Shown: positions 12,830 to 18,414, counted from the first letter of the stretch. The stretch: DNA of 20,242 nt from a virus (IMGVR_UViG_3300037042_007518:1-20242); one strand, 5' to 3'. Numbers and translations: made by a program. The notes: generated by a model from the letters alone, not told the origin.

Positions 12830-12837
12830 TAAATTTA
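12830..12837 (+). promoter_or_regulatory. Bacteroidota-type -7 box for the 12858 operon
   Basis: TAAATTTA with TTTCTGAATTTTG upstream, followed by CAATGATACAAATAAAAGTT and ATG at 12858. Its position rules out the in-frame ATG at 12840 as the start, because that would lie at or before the transcription start. Confidence 0.5.
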
Positions 12838-12857
12838 CAATGATACAAATAAAAGTT

Positions 12858-13028
12858 ATGAAACAGATACGTGATAACTTACACACAGATCTCAGAAAGA
12901 CACTCGTAATACCTCTCAGAGTCCAGATAAGACGTAAGGTATTGGACAACGAGGTTCACGAGTGTATGGATCAAGCCGCAGGAATCACTGGACAATTATT
13001 TGACTTAGGACTACAATGGAACCGATAA
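12858..13028 (+). CDS. Hypothetical small basic protein (56 aa)
   Basis: Starts MKQIRDNLHTDLRKTLVIPL, with the aaagttATG context and a promoter -7 box 20 bp upstream. It is basic and helical, without a known domain. It is the first gene of a chain that continues by overlapping starts and stops to about 13776; the next gene starts 13 bp before its end. Confidence 0.6.
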   Translation: MKQIRDNLHTDLRKTLVIPLRVQIRRKVLDNEVHECMDQAAGITGQLFDLGLQWNR

Positions 13029-13186
13029 CCGATACGCTATATAGGCAACTGATCAGGACTTTAACCTCGAGTTTATTGGAAGATTTACAGTATACTATGT
13101 CATGGTCAGTTCCTAAGCACGTAGATCAACTTATAGGAGAACCCCTTAAAATTCTTAATGCCGGATATAACATAGAAAACAGATGA
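13016..13186 (+). CDS. Hypothetical mini-protein (56 aa)
   Basis: Starts MEPITDTLYRQLIRTLTSSL. The next gene begins inside its stop codon (ATGA). No domain or membrane segment is recognised. Support comes from uninterrupted overlap with genes on both sides. Confidence 0.55.
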   Translation: MEPITDTLYRQLIRTLTSSLLEDLQYTMSWSVPKHVDQLIGEPLKILNAGYNIENR

Positions 13187-13347
13187 AGAACTGTAACATA
13201 GCAACAAAGATAACTTACCTTCACTCGTTCGGACATGTGATGCTCGATCAACTAGGTCCACAGCCATTCGATAGCGAGATAGAAGGACACTCGATGTTTC
13301 TGCATATACAATCCACATTTGATGATCTACAAACGATTATACCATGA
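13183..13347 (+). CDS. Hypothetical mini-protein (54 aa)
   Basis: Starts MKNCNIATKITYLHSFGHVM, with several His residues. It is coupled by ATGA overlaps to the genes before and after. No known family is recognised. Confidence 0.55.
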   Translation: MKNCNIATKITYLHSFGHVMLDQLGPQPFDSEIEGHSMFLHIQSTFDDLQTIIP

Positions 13348-13508
13348 AGAAACTAAAAAAGGGAGACATAGCGAGGCAAATAGACTCCTTATATAAATCA
13401 CACATAGTAGCTGTTTCGGTAAGATATGATATATGGTTACCTGCATTTGAGCGTAAAATAAATCCTACTGCGATAATGAACTCAACAGATCCGCAATTCA
13501 TAGACTGA
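13344..13508 (+). CDS. Hypothetical mini-protein (54 aa)
   Basis: The start MKKLKKGDIARQIDSLYKSH is followed by a β-like VAVSVRYDIWLP segment. It has an ATGA overlap at the 5' end, and at the 3' end TGATGA joins it to the next gene. The N-terminal KKGDIARQI recalls small SH3-like folds but is too short to assign. Confidence 0.55.
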   Translation: MKKLKKGDIARQIDSLYKSHIVAVSVRYDIWLPAFERKINPTAIMNSTDPQFID

Positions 13509-13648
13509 TGAAACTACTTGACTTAGACACTATACACGAGATGAGGTTTGCTATAAGCTATGGAGTTCTCAAGACTAGATTGAGTGTTAGGTTTACTCTG
13601 TGGACAATGCACGTGCCGATGGTTGCCTGGTTAAAGGAGAGGCTGTGA
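13508..13648 (+). CDS. Hypothetical mini-protein (46 aa)
   Basis: Starts MKLLDLDTIHEMRFAISYGV and has a basic, hydrophobic C-terminal half (RFTLWTMHVPMVAWLKERL) that could be amphipathic or membrane-associated. It shares one base with the preceding stop and has a GTGA overlap with the following gene. Confidence 0.5.
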   Translation: MKLLDLDTIHEMRFAISYGVLKTRLSVRFTLWTMHVPMVAWLKERL

Positions 13649-13776
13649 TATCGAAACGATATCGTTGTGATACCGTTGGCAAGCGCGTCGGAACAGGGAT
13701 CGTTTGGGATCGGGAGGCGTTCCACGAAGGCGCGGAGAACGACGGTAATAAAGGACCGGGAACAGCCAGGAAATAA
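13645..13776 (+). CDS. Hypothetical mini-protein (43 aa), GTG start
   Basis: The frame from GTG at 13645 (GTGA overlap with the previous stop) reads MISKRYRCDTVGKRVGTGIV and then WDREAFHEGAENDGN, which is protein-like. The competing longer frame from 13667 is rich in Arg, Thr and Ser and less plausible. The GTGA junction continues the pattern of the four genes before it. Confidence 0.45.
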   Translation: MISKRYRCDTVGKRVGTGIVWDREAFHEGAENDGNKGPGTARK

Positions 13777-13796
13777 CTATCAAGCGGGAACGCCTC
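13714..13796. repeat. 10-bp inverted repeat pair
   Basis: GAGGCGTTCC at 13714-13723 and GGAACGCCTC at 13787-13796 are perfect inverted copies 63 bp apart, flanking the end of the 13645 gene. They may form an RNA stem at the end of this transcription unit. Confidence 0.45.
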
Positions 13797-13864
13797 GTAA
13801 GCTCTTGGAAATCAACACAGAAAAGTATTTCTTTCGGGTGGAAAATATATACGGAACTCAAAAC

Positions 13865-13876
13865 AAAAAAGGTATC
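13865..13876 (+). repeat. AAAAAGGTATC element, isolated copy
   Basis: AAAAAAGGTATC lies 29 bp before the start at 13906. It is the first of ten copies between 13865 and 14975. The 129-bp gap 13777-13905 holds no other feature that I can identify. Confidence 0.6.
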
Positions 13877-13905
13877 TGGAGCGAAACATCGGCTACATTC
13901 ATTGA

Positions 13906-14115
13906 ATGGAAAGCTTATTACACACGATAGAGGTCATACTGTCGGTGCTCGGAGCCGTGGCCTTCACCATATCCAGCGCGATGCTCGGTGCGGTGATCAG
14001 GTACTCGAACAAGCACGGACTGACAAACAACGTAAGGGAGATGAAGATAGCGATGGTGGCGTTCGGGTTCTTTGCCCTGTACCTTTGGGCTATATTCTTC
14101 GAGCTGACAAAGTAG
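13906..14115 (+). CDS. Small two-helix membrane protein (69 aa)
   Basis: Two hydrophobic helices, about 8-31 (IEVILSVLGAVAFTISSAML) and 46-66 (MKIAMVAFGFFALYLWAIFF), separated by a short charged loop (RYSNKHGLTNNVRE). This gives a hairpin with both ends on the same side. No family is recognised. It is a possible holin or superinfection-exclusion protein, by topology only. Overlapping frames in this interval are shadows. Confidence 0.7.
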   Translation: MESLLHTIEVILSVLGAVAFTISSAMLGAVIRYSNKHGLTNNVREMKIAMVAFGFFALYLWAIFFELTK

Positions 14116-14316
14116 AGAAAAAAAAATATAACAGGCACGCTGAGGACCCCTGCAAATCAAAAAAGGTATTTCGGACACAACTGGTTTGGTTTCGATATCC
14201 GTTCCTGCGTTCCTGTGTCATCCGTTTCCCAACCGCCTGGGTGAGGTACTCCGGACCACCGGCCTAACTGCGACACTGGCTGATCAGGTGTGGTATCACT
14301 CATAAATATCTGCAAA
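14116..14316. other. 201-bp GC-rich intergenic segment with one AAAAAGGTATT copy
   Basis: After an A9 tract and the element at 14159, this stretch becomes GC-rich (for example CCTGGGTGAGGTACTCCGG) with short self-complementary pieces such as CCGG…CCGG. No gene with a credible start is visible. It may hold a small RNA, but I can define no boundaries. Confidence 0.35.
14159..14170 (+). repeat. AAAAAGGTATY element, isolated copy
   Basis: AAAAAAGGTATT, preceded by CAAATC, 44 bp after the stop of the 13906 gene. Confidence 0.6.
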
Positions 14317-14517
14317 ATGAAAAAGGTATCCATAGAATCGAAAAAAGTATTTCTGCGCGATCGGATAGACCGTGACAGGAACTTGCGGGCACTGATAGAC
14401 ATTTCAATGGTCACCTCCATAGACTGTGCATTCGTAATACATCCCAGCGTCAATATGTTGGATGAGAAGACGGACTTTAGGCATATGATGATGAGGTTCG
14501 AGATACTCCCGGAGTAA
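14317..14517 (+). CDS. Hypothetical protein (66 aa)
   Basis: Starts MKKVSIESKKVFLRDRIDRD. The first codons are themselves two copies of the local repeat (AAAAAGGTATC and AAAAAAGTATTT), so the start overlaps a repeat cluster. A GTG at 14290 is the alternative start. The rest is helical, ending MRFEILPE; the C-terminal LPE is shared with the 14770 gene and both are followed by repeat clusters. Function is unknown. Confidence 0.55.
   Translation: MKKVSIESKKVFLRDRIDRDRNLRALIDISMVTSIDCAFVIHPSVNMLDEKTDFRHMMMRFEILPE
14320..14352 (+). repeat. AAAAAGGTATC repeat cluster A (2 copies)
   Basis: Copies at 14320 (AAAAAGGTATC) and 14341 (AAAAAAGTATTT, one G missing), 21 bp apart, within the first codons of the 14317 gene. 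Confidence 0.6.
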
Positions 14518-14521
14518 AATC

Positions 14522-14570
14522 AAAAAAGGTATCCAGAAACGAAAAAGGTATCCCAAATCAAAAAAGGTAC
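14522..14570 (+). repeat. AAAAAGGTATC repeat cluster B (3 copies)
   Basis: Copies start at 14522, 14542 and 14560, spaced about 19-20 bp, in the spacer between 14517 and 14572. The third copy (AAAAAAGGTAC) ends 1 bp before the start codon of the next gene, where it could also act in ribosome binding. Confidence 0.75.
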
Positions 14571-14571
14571 G

Positions 14572-14766
14572 ATGGACTTAAAAACAGACAGAGAATTCAC
14601 TTCGAAGATAGACGATAAGATCATGGAGATAAGGGGAGGGTTTGAGATGACCAACATAAACTTCTCTGAATGTTTTAGAGGACGGATGGGTCCCTACAAA
14701 GACATGATGGCAGATCCCATAGCAAACGTGGACGAACCCTTATACCTCCAGCTAGAAACCGCCTGA
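14572..14766 (+). CDS. Hypothetical protein (64 aa)
   Basis: Starts MDLKTDREFTSKIDDKIMEI. It is an acidic, soluble protein with no recognised domain. The start codon follows directly on the third copy of repeat cluster B. The next gene begins 3 bp after its stop, so the two are co-transcribed. Confidence 0.62.
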   Translation: MDLKTDREFTSKIDDKIMEIRGGFEMTNINFSECFRGRMGPYKDMMADPIANVDEPLYLQLETA

Positions 14767-14769
14767 CAG

Positions 14770-14919
14770 ATGAACCCGATGTTTCGAGTGGAGATAGACC
14801 TGGTGGTGCAGACGATCGCGTTTGAGATGGACTGGGAGACCGGCAAGTGGATCGGCACCGTGCCGGAGCGGGAAGCCCTGAGGGCCCTGGTGATAGAGGC
14901 GGAGGTGCTGCCGGAGTGA
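14770..14919 (+). CDS. Hypothetical protein (49 aa)
   Basis: Starts MNPMFRVEIDLVVQTIAFEM and continues DWETGKWIGTVPEREALRAL, ending in IEAEVLPE. The GC-rich codon use resembles the 15544-20242 region. The end of the gene (GGAGTGA, then AAAACGAAAAAGG) mirrors the end of the 14317 gene, suggesting duplicated gene-end/repeat units. Confidence 0.6.
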   Translation: MNPMFRVEIDLVVQTIAFEMDWETGKWIGTVPEREALRALVIEAEVLPE

Positions 14920-14924
14920 AAACG

Positions 14925-14975
14925 AAAAAGGTATCCGCAAAACGAAAAAGGTATTTAAAAATTAAAAAAGGTATT
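14925..14975 (+). repeat. AAAAAGGTATC repeat cluster C (3 copies)
   Basis: Copies start at 14925, 14945 and 14964, again spaced 19-20 bp, in the spacer after the 14770 gene. The spacing is not a multiple of three, so the repeats are DNA- or RNA-level elements, not coding repeats. Confidence 0.75.
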
Positions 14976-15016
14976 TTTCTTCCGAGTTTTCGAATGGGAG
15001 GAAAGAAACATACGCG

Positions 15017-15069
15017 AAAAGAATATGTGACTGAAGATTTCTCCGATTCGAAAACTATGCCTATCTTTA
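15017..15069 (+). promoter_or_regulatory. Modular early promoter for the WYL_2-like gene
   Basis: AAAAGAATATG at 15017 and a -7 box TATCTTTA at 15062, spacing 45 bp. Only 4 bp separate the -7 box from the ATG at 15074, so the transcript would be nearly leaderless, unlike the other copies with 18-28 bp. Confidence 0.65.
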
Positions 15070-15073
15070 CGGT

Positions 15074-15316
15074 ATGAAAAACGAAATGGCAAAGCTAGTG
15101 TACCAGCTCAAGAACAGGGTGGTACGGTTCGAGTTCAGAAAGAAGGACGGTTCTATCAGGGAGGCCGTGGGGACCAGGAAGGTCGACCTCATGCCACCGG
15201 CGGAACAGCGGGAGAGAACCGGCCCGGAAAAGAAAGGGGTCGTGTGTTTCTTTGATTTCACCGTGGACGGATGGAGGTCCTTCTGCGACACCACAGAGGT
15301 GAGGGTGATCGGCTGA
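15074..15316 (+). CDS. WYL_2 / DUF2693-like SH3 β-barrel protein (80 aa)
   Basis: The sequence VVRFEFRKKDGSIREAVGTR followed by VVCFFDFTVDGWRSF fits the small WYL_2 (DUF2693) Sm-like SH3 β-barrel family: an F-x-KKDG-x-xRxAxGT strand pair and a late V-x-x-FD…WRSF strand. It is common in Bacteroidota and their phages and may bind nucleic acid. The ATG at 15074 would be almost leaderless; ATG at 15086 is an alternative start. A terminator follows at 15339. Confidence 0.75.
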   Translation: MKNEMAKLVYQLKNRVVRFEFRKKDGSIREAVGTRKVDLMPPAEQRERTGPEKKGVVCFFDFTVDGWRSFCDTTEVRVIG

Positions 15317-15338
15317 TCCAGAATCAAAACATCTTGAG

Positions 15339-15384
15339 ATCCTGCATGCGTGCTTGAAAAAGTACCGTGTGGGATTTTTTTTTT
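15339..15384 (+). terminator. Terminator after the WYL_2-like gene
   Basis: ATCCTGCATG (15339) pairs with CGTGTGGGAT (15366) in 10 positions including three G·U pairs, followed by a run of ten T. Confidence 0.65.
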
Positions 15385-15417
15385 CGAGCGGAGTTTTTCA
15401 AAAATCTCGGAGCATGG

Positions 15418-15483
15418 TTCCTTGGAACCGCCCCGGTTTGTCACCGCCCAGCCTACTACTTTCCCTTCGGCTCCACAAAGATA
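15418..15483 (-). repeat. GC-rich repeat copy 1 flanking the GP88 gene (possible small RNA)
   Basis: It contains TTCCTTGGAACCGCCCCGG (15418-15436), identical to 16347-16365, then a similar CCGCCC…CCTAC…CT pattern and AAGATAC. GGTTC-CTTG-GAACC is a hairpin with a CUUG-type tetraloop. On the minus strand the block is preceded by a TATCTTTG -7 box (15476-15483) with a TTTG 16 bp further upstream, so it may be a minus-strand small RNA. The 227-bp gap 15317-15543 holds this block, the terminator and an A/T-rich end. Confidence 0.5.
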
Positions 15484-15543
15484 CGCCTTTCCGGCGAAAC
15501 AAAAAAATATTTTTTGCTAAAGAAAAACTAAAGGAAAGGGGGG

Positions 15544-16251
15544 CTACCTAGCGCACCCCCCGACCACGAAGCCCGTGGTGTCCTTCCTTGCCTTGCCCTT
15601 TGCCTTGAGTCCCACGACCACGTTCTTGTCGTGCAAAAATGTCAGGTCGTGCTGGTCCCCGTCTATGACGCGATACCCCTCGAACGTCTCAGGCAGCGCG
15701 CCCGCGAACACAACCGCCACGTTGAAGCCCCTGCTCAGCAAATCGTTTGCGTATAGCTGGTTCTCAAGTGTTTCGGCCCTGCTGAAAGTTAGGTGGTAGT
15801 TTGCAAGGTTGTTGTTAATTACCCTGTTGTAGCTCTTCGTGTAGTCGTAGAACTGGATGTGTGGGTACAGCTCCATGATGCTCTTGCCGTCGCGCACCTT
15901 GATGTTCTCCCAAGGTATGTCAGAAATTCCATTGAGTCGGAAACATATGTTGCTGCCTTTCCTGTTCCTGTCTGCTGCCTTGACCTCGCGCTCGACCTGC
16001 TCCATGAACGCGGCGCGATCGGATAGGAAAAATTCCACTTTGCGGCTGCGTCCCTGCTCAACGCTGTTGAAGGCGCCGCGACCTGCAGAACGCAGGCACG
16101 CCGCTATGCAGCCCGGCGTTGCGTCCGCGCACAGGTTCTTTCCCCTGCTGTTCGCCTTGTGTGGGAGCAGGTACATTATGTACGTCTTGTAGCCCAGGGA
16201 CTCACCCTTGCGCGTCTTGGCGTTCTGCGTGCCGAATAGCTTGTGTCTCAT
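15544..16251 (-). CDS. GP88 family phage protein (235 aa)
   Basis: It matches the Gene product 88 family known from mycobacteriophages and other phages: an N-terminal GTQNAKTRKGE…GYKTYIMYL segment, then CADATPGCIAACLRSAGRG (41-59, Cys41, Cys48, Cys52), FRLNGISDIPWE (104-115), FYDYTK (134-139), NYHLTFS, VIDGDQHD, and LKAKGKARKDTTGFV near the C-terminus. Function is unknown; three clustered Cys could bind metal. The ATG at 16251 is chosen because a minus-strand modular promoter ends at 16273. It is the only minus-strand gene in the window and is flanked by two GC-rich repeat blocks. Confidence 0.88.
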   Translation of the reverse strand: MRHKLFGTQNAKTRKGESLGYKTYIMYLLPHKANSRGKNLCADATPGCIAACLRSAGRGAFNSVEQGRSRKVEFFLSDRAAFMEQVEREVKAADRNRKGSNICFRLNGISDIPWENIKVRDGKSIMELYPHIQFYDYTKSYNRVINNNLANYHLTFSRAETLENQLYANDLLSRGFNVAVVFAGALPETFEGYRVIDGDQHDLTFLHDKNVVVGLKAKGKARKDTTGFVVGGCAR

Positions 16252-16272
16252 TGCTTGTTGTTTAGTGTGATG

Positions 16273-16325
16273 TAAAAGTAGGCAAATAAGTTCAAAGTTG
16301 TACGCTTTTTTTCGCATATTCTTTT
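16273..16325 (-). promoter_or_regulatory. Modular early promoter on the minus strand for the GP88 gene
   Basis: On the minus strand, AAAAGAATATG (16325-16315) and TACTTTTA (16280-16273) are 45 bp apart, with the leader CATCACACTAAACAACAAGC before the start codon. The same module is used on the plus strand further right. Confidence 0.8.
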
Positions 16326-16346
16326 TTGTAATGCGTACAGGCAGGC

Positions 16347-16417
16347 TTCCTTGGAACCGCCCCGGACTGTTCTCTCCGCCCGTCCTACCGCTCCCGCTTC
16401 AGACAATGTGAAGATAC
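16347..16417 (-). repeat. GC-rich repeat copy 2 flanking the GP88 gene (possible small RNA)
   Basis: It shares TTCCTTGGAACCGCCCCGG and the CCGCCC…CCTAC…CTCCC pattern with copy 1 at 15418, again ending in AAGATAC. On the minus strand it is preceded by TATCTTCA. The gap 16252-16549 holds this block and two divergent modular promoters; I see no gene. Confidence 0.5.
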
Positions 16418-16473
16418 ACAAAGTTTTCGAAACGGAGAAACATTTCTCAGATATTCTTTTTTACAATTTATCC

Positions 16474-16525
16474 AAAAGAATATGCGATCAAAAGTTTTTT
16501 GGTGTCAAACTTTCGAGTATCTTTG
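16474..16525 (+). promoter_or_regulatory. Modular early promoter for the 16550 gene
   Basis: AAAAGAATATG (16474) lies 44 bp before TATCTTTG (16518), the best match to the Bacteroidota -7 consensus in this window. A further ATATTCTTTT at 16451 forms a 10-bp inverted repeat with the upstream box. Confidence 0.82.
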
Positions 16526-16549
16526 CATCACACTAAACAACTAAAGAAC

Positions 16550-16732
16550 ATGAACAAGAAAGTATTTGACGCGATGTATGCATTTTTAGACGCAAACAAC
16601 GGATTCACTGTATACAAAATCGATGGCTACTTTGGATTTGCTTACCTGACTATCGAGTGGGCAGACGGTCCTAAAAAGTATAAATTCATATGTGATATTG
16701 ATACCGGTATCGTTAATCGGGAGACAGTATAA
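16550..16732 (+). CDS. Hypothetical protein (60 aa)
   Basis: Starts MNKKVFDAMYAFLDANNGFT and continues as a β-rich small protein (YFGFAYLTIEWAD, KYKFICDIDTG). It has the length and strand pattern of a compact β-sheet protein, but no family is recognised. The start is set by the promoter directly upstream (-7 box at 16518). The next promoter begins at its stop codon, so it is monocistronic. Confidence 0.72.
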   Translation: MNKKVFDAMYAFLDANNGFTVYKIDGYFGFAYLTIEWADGPKKYKFICDIDTGIVNRETV

Positions 16733-16784
16733 AAACAAATATCTGAGGAAATATTTTTTAGTATCAAACTTTCGAGTATCTTTA
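16733..16784 (+). promoter_or_regulatory. Modular early promoter for the 16806 gene
   Basis: AAACAAATATC (16733, variant upstream box) is 44 bp before TATCTTTA (16777); between them lie TTTTTTAG and TCAAACTTTCGAG as in other copies. Confidence 0.75.
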
Positions 16785-16805
16785 CACCATCAAACAATCA
16801 GACAC

Positions 16806-17066
16806 ATGCGCACACAACTACCATTCAGCATAGACACGGTCGAGGTGGCCAGGGAGTTCCTGCAGGAGCTGTTCGACAACGACGAGAGCTACCACCCAGA
16901 GGACGACGCACACGACATAATATGGAACGGCACGACCGTGGACATGTTCGAGAAGGACAGGCTCAACGAGCTCATGGAGGACATGCGGGAGCTGGAGGGC
17001 TTCGATGCCTGCGAGTTCCTGAACTACCTGATCGACAGGGCTAACCCTGGGCTGTTCACAGAGTAG
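16806..17066 (+). CDS. Hypothetical acidic protein (86 aa)
   Basis: Starts MRTQLPFSIDTVEVAREFLQ. It is strongly acidic and helical (ELFDNDESYHPEDDAHD, then LNELMEDMRELEG). Small acidic early proteins of phages often bind and block host proteins; this is a general possibility, not shown. The start is fixed by the promoter at 16733. Codons are GC-rich, with AGG for Arg and ATA for Ile. Confidence 0.75.
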   Translation: MRTQLPFSIDTVEVAREFLQELFDNDESYHPEDDAHDIIWNGTTVDMFEKDRLNELMEDMRELEGFDACEFLNYLIDRANPGLFTE

Positions 17067-17118
17067 AAAAGAATATGCGAAGAAAAACTTTTTAGTATCA
17101 AACTTTTTAGTGCCTTTA
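17067..17118 (+). promoter_or_regulatory. Modular early promoter for the 17143 gene
   Basis: AAAAGAATATG (17067, starting right after the previous stop) is 44 bp before TGCCTTTA (17111), a variant -7 box. A direct repeat AAACTTTTTAG lies between. The leader is identical to that at 19593. Confidence 0.75.
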
Positions 17119-17142
17119 CATCAACAACAAAAACAAACGACA

Positions 17143-17370
17143 ATGGCAAAGACACTCACAAACAAACAGGCACTCGTAAAGATGATCAACTCGTTAGACC
17201 CGATTCAACAGGGACTACTCAGAGAGCGCATTCTTATAGCCACGAGCGCTGTTCTTGACAATGAGCAAGAGATACGTAAGTCTATGGAAGCAGGCGGAAA
17301 GCGCTCTCTGATTCATCCAGACTACTACTTTCTGACAATGGAGATCATCAAGGCCCAGCTGGAGTATTAG
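17143..17370 (+). CDS. Hypothetical protein (75 aa)
   Basis: Starts MAKTLTNKQALVKMINSLDP. It is a helical soluble protein (LLRERILIATSAVL, then a YYFLTMEIIKAQLEY C-terminal helix). No known family is recognised. The start is set by the promoter and the identical 34-bp leader/start block shared with the DUF932 gene. Codon use is less GC-rich than in the flanking genes. Confidence 0.72.
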   Translation: MAKTLTNKQALVKMINSLDPIQQGLLRERILIATSAVLDNEQEIRKSMEAGGKRSLIHPDYYFLTMEIIKAQLEY

Positions 17371-17372
17371 AG

Positions 17373-17425
17373 AAAAGAATATGCGGGATAAAAGTTCCAA
17401 GTCTCGCATATTCTTCCTACCTTTA
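17373..17425 (+). promoter_or_regulatory. Modular early promoter with 11-bp inverted repeat
   Basis: AAAAGAATATG (17373) and TACCTTTA (17418), spacing 45. AAGAATATGCG (17375) pairs perfectly with CGCATATTCTT (17405), so the upstream box can form a hairpin ending just before the -7 box. The loop GATAAAAGTTCCAAGT is shared with the promoter at 18635. Confidence 0.8.
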
Positions 17426-17446
17426 CATCACACTAAACGACAAGCA

Positions 17447-17638
17447 ATGAAACACATCACAGCGCCTCCAAGCAAGAGCCTCAGGACATACGCGGCAACC
17501 CAGGGCAACCGGATAACCAGGGAGTACTACAACCATCTCGTGGGGGAGATAAACAGAGGGACCACACACAAAGCAGTGTGCCGCATAGAGGACAGAAGAT
17601 TCGCATCGGTATCATATCACCTAATATCAATCCGCTGA
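17447..17638 (+). CDS. Hypothetical small basic protein (63 aa)
   Basis: Starts MKHITAPPSKSLRTYAATQG. It is basic, with a helical middle (ITREYYNHLVGEINRG) and a β-like end (RRFASVSYHLISIR). It is followed after 4 bp by the zinc-ribbon gene, which has no promoter of its own, so these two form an operon driven from 17373. Confidence 0.65.
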   Translation: MKHITAPPSKSLRTYAATQGNRITREYYNHLVGEINRGTTHKAVCRIEDRRFASVSYHLISIR

Positions 17639-17642
17639 TCAT

Positions 17643-17876
17643 ATGAACTACACAGACTTTCTTACGGACCTCGGGTTCACGGACGTGGACGAGTGCAGGG
17701 ACACGATGACATTCTCAACATGGGACGGCATGGGCTACGAGATAGACAAGAGCTCCGTCCTGGAGACCGACACACGGGAGGACATAATGCGAAAATCAAT
17801 ATGGCTGTCTCCCTGCTGCGGCGAGATGCTAGAGGCCGACCTCATGATATGTCCAAGGTGCGGAGAGCATTGCTAA
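17643..17876 (+). CDS. Small zinc-ribbon-like protein (77 aa)
   Basis: The C-terminal part has a Cys pair in SPCCGEML and the set CPRCGEHC at the end, the layout of a zinc ribbon (C-x-x-C…C-x-x-C). The N-terminal half is acidic (MNYTDFLTDLGFTDVDECRD). It may bind RNA polymerase or nucleic acid, by analogy with other small zinc-ribbon phage proteins; this is not demonstrated. It is co-transcribed with the 17447 gene. Confidence 0.75.
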   Translation: MNYTDFLTDLGFTDVDECRDTMTFSTWDGMGYEIDKSSVLETDTREDIMRKSIWLSPCCGEMLEADLMICPRCGEHC

Positions 17877-17928
17877 AAAGAATATACGAGAAAAGGCTAC
17901 CAACTTTGAACTTATTTACTTATCTTTA
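17876..17928 (+). promoter_or_regulatory. Modular early promoter for the 17953 gene
   Basis: AAAAGAATATA (17876) and TATCTTTA (17921), spacing 45. The middle (CTACCAACTTTGAACTTATTT) matches the minus-strand GP88 promoter rather than the AAACTTT type. The upstream box overlaps the last base of the previous stop codon. Confidence 0.8.
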
Positions 17929-17952
17929 CTGCACACTAAACAACAAACAACT

Positions 17953-18360
17953 ATGGGCTTCTTTAGCTGGCTTACGCAAGACACGGGCGAATCAATCGCA
18001 AACCGCTACTCAAACCGCAAGACATTCACGGTGTACATGACCGACAACAAGGGCAACCGCTGGAAGGAGGAGGACTACGAAGGCTACGGAGTGTTCGGTG
18101 GCAAGGACTACTACGAGCTGGTGGCCGAGATGAACGGGCTGCCGTCGGACAGGGATGCAGGCATAGACCTCGCGTTCCAGAACTCACCGAGCGGAGAGAA
18201 CCCAGACTGCCTGTTCCCCAACCTCTCAGAGGCTCCCGACTGGAAGTGGGAGTGGGAGAACGAGGCTCCGATGTCCTGCCCGGACCAGGGGTATTTTTAT
18301 CCTCAAGACGAGGACGACGACTACGAGGACCTCTACGAACCGGAACCTAGCGAAGATTAG
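17953..18360 (+). CDS. Conserved phage protein of unknown function (135 aa)
   Basis: The N-terminus (GFFSWLTQDTGESIANRYSN, then RKTFTVYMTDNKGNRWKEED and YEGYGVFGGKDYYELVAEMN) is a pattern seen in a small protein common to many phages and prophages of diverse hosts. Function is unknown. A Trp/Asp-rich middle (PDWKWEWENE) and a very acidic tail (DEDDDYEDLYEPEPSED) follow; the acidic tail suggests DNA mimicry or protein binding as one possibility. It is expressed from its own modular promoter. Confidence 0.82.
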   Translation: MGFFSWLTQDTGESIANRYSNRKTFTVYMTDNKGNRWKEEDYEGYGVFGGKDYYELVAEMNGLPSDRDAGIDLAFQNSPSGENPDCLFPNLSEAPDWKWEWENEAPMSCPDQGYFYPQDEDDDYEDLYEPEPSED

Positions 18361-18362
18361 AG

Positions 18363-18414
18363 AAAAGAATATGTGTCCGAAAACTTTTTAGTTCCAAACT
18401 TTTGAGTATCTTTA
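18363..18414 (+). promoter_or_regulatory. Modular early promoter for the 18438 gene
   Basis: AAAAGAATATG (18363) and TATCTTTA (18407), spacing 44. Direct repeats AAACTTTTTAG and AAACTTTTGAG lie between the boxes, 15 bp apart. Confidence 0.82.

Noticed and set aside
12840-12857. Earlier ATG for the 12858 gene
   Set aside because: It lies only 2 bp after the -7 box at 12830-12837, so it would fall before the transcription start.
13667-13930. 87-residue frame with GTG start in the 13.7-kb gap
   Set aside because: Its composition is atypical and it overlaps the membrane protein start at 13906; the shorter frame from 13645 keeps the GTGA overlap pattern and reads better.
13902-14267. 121-residue frame overlapping the small membrane protein
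   Set aside because: It is rich in Arg, His and Gly and out of frame with a clear two-helix membrane protein starting at 13906.
14522-14975. Possible CRISPR array in the regularly spaced AAAAAGGTATC repeats
   Set aside because: The repeats are only about 11-12 bp with 8-9 bp between them and lie in several small clusters; there are no spacers of CRISPR size and no cas genes.
14994-15077. 27-residue frame before the WYL_2-like gene
   Set aside because: It consists almost entirely of the promoter module (AAAAGAATATG … TATCTTTA), so its openness is incidental.
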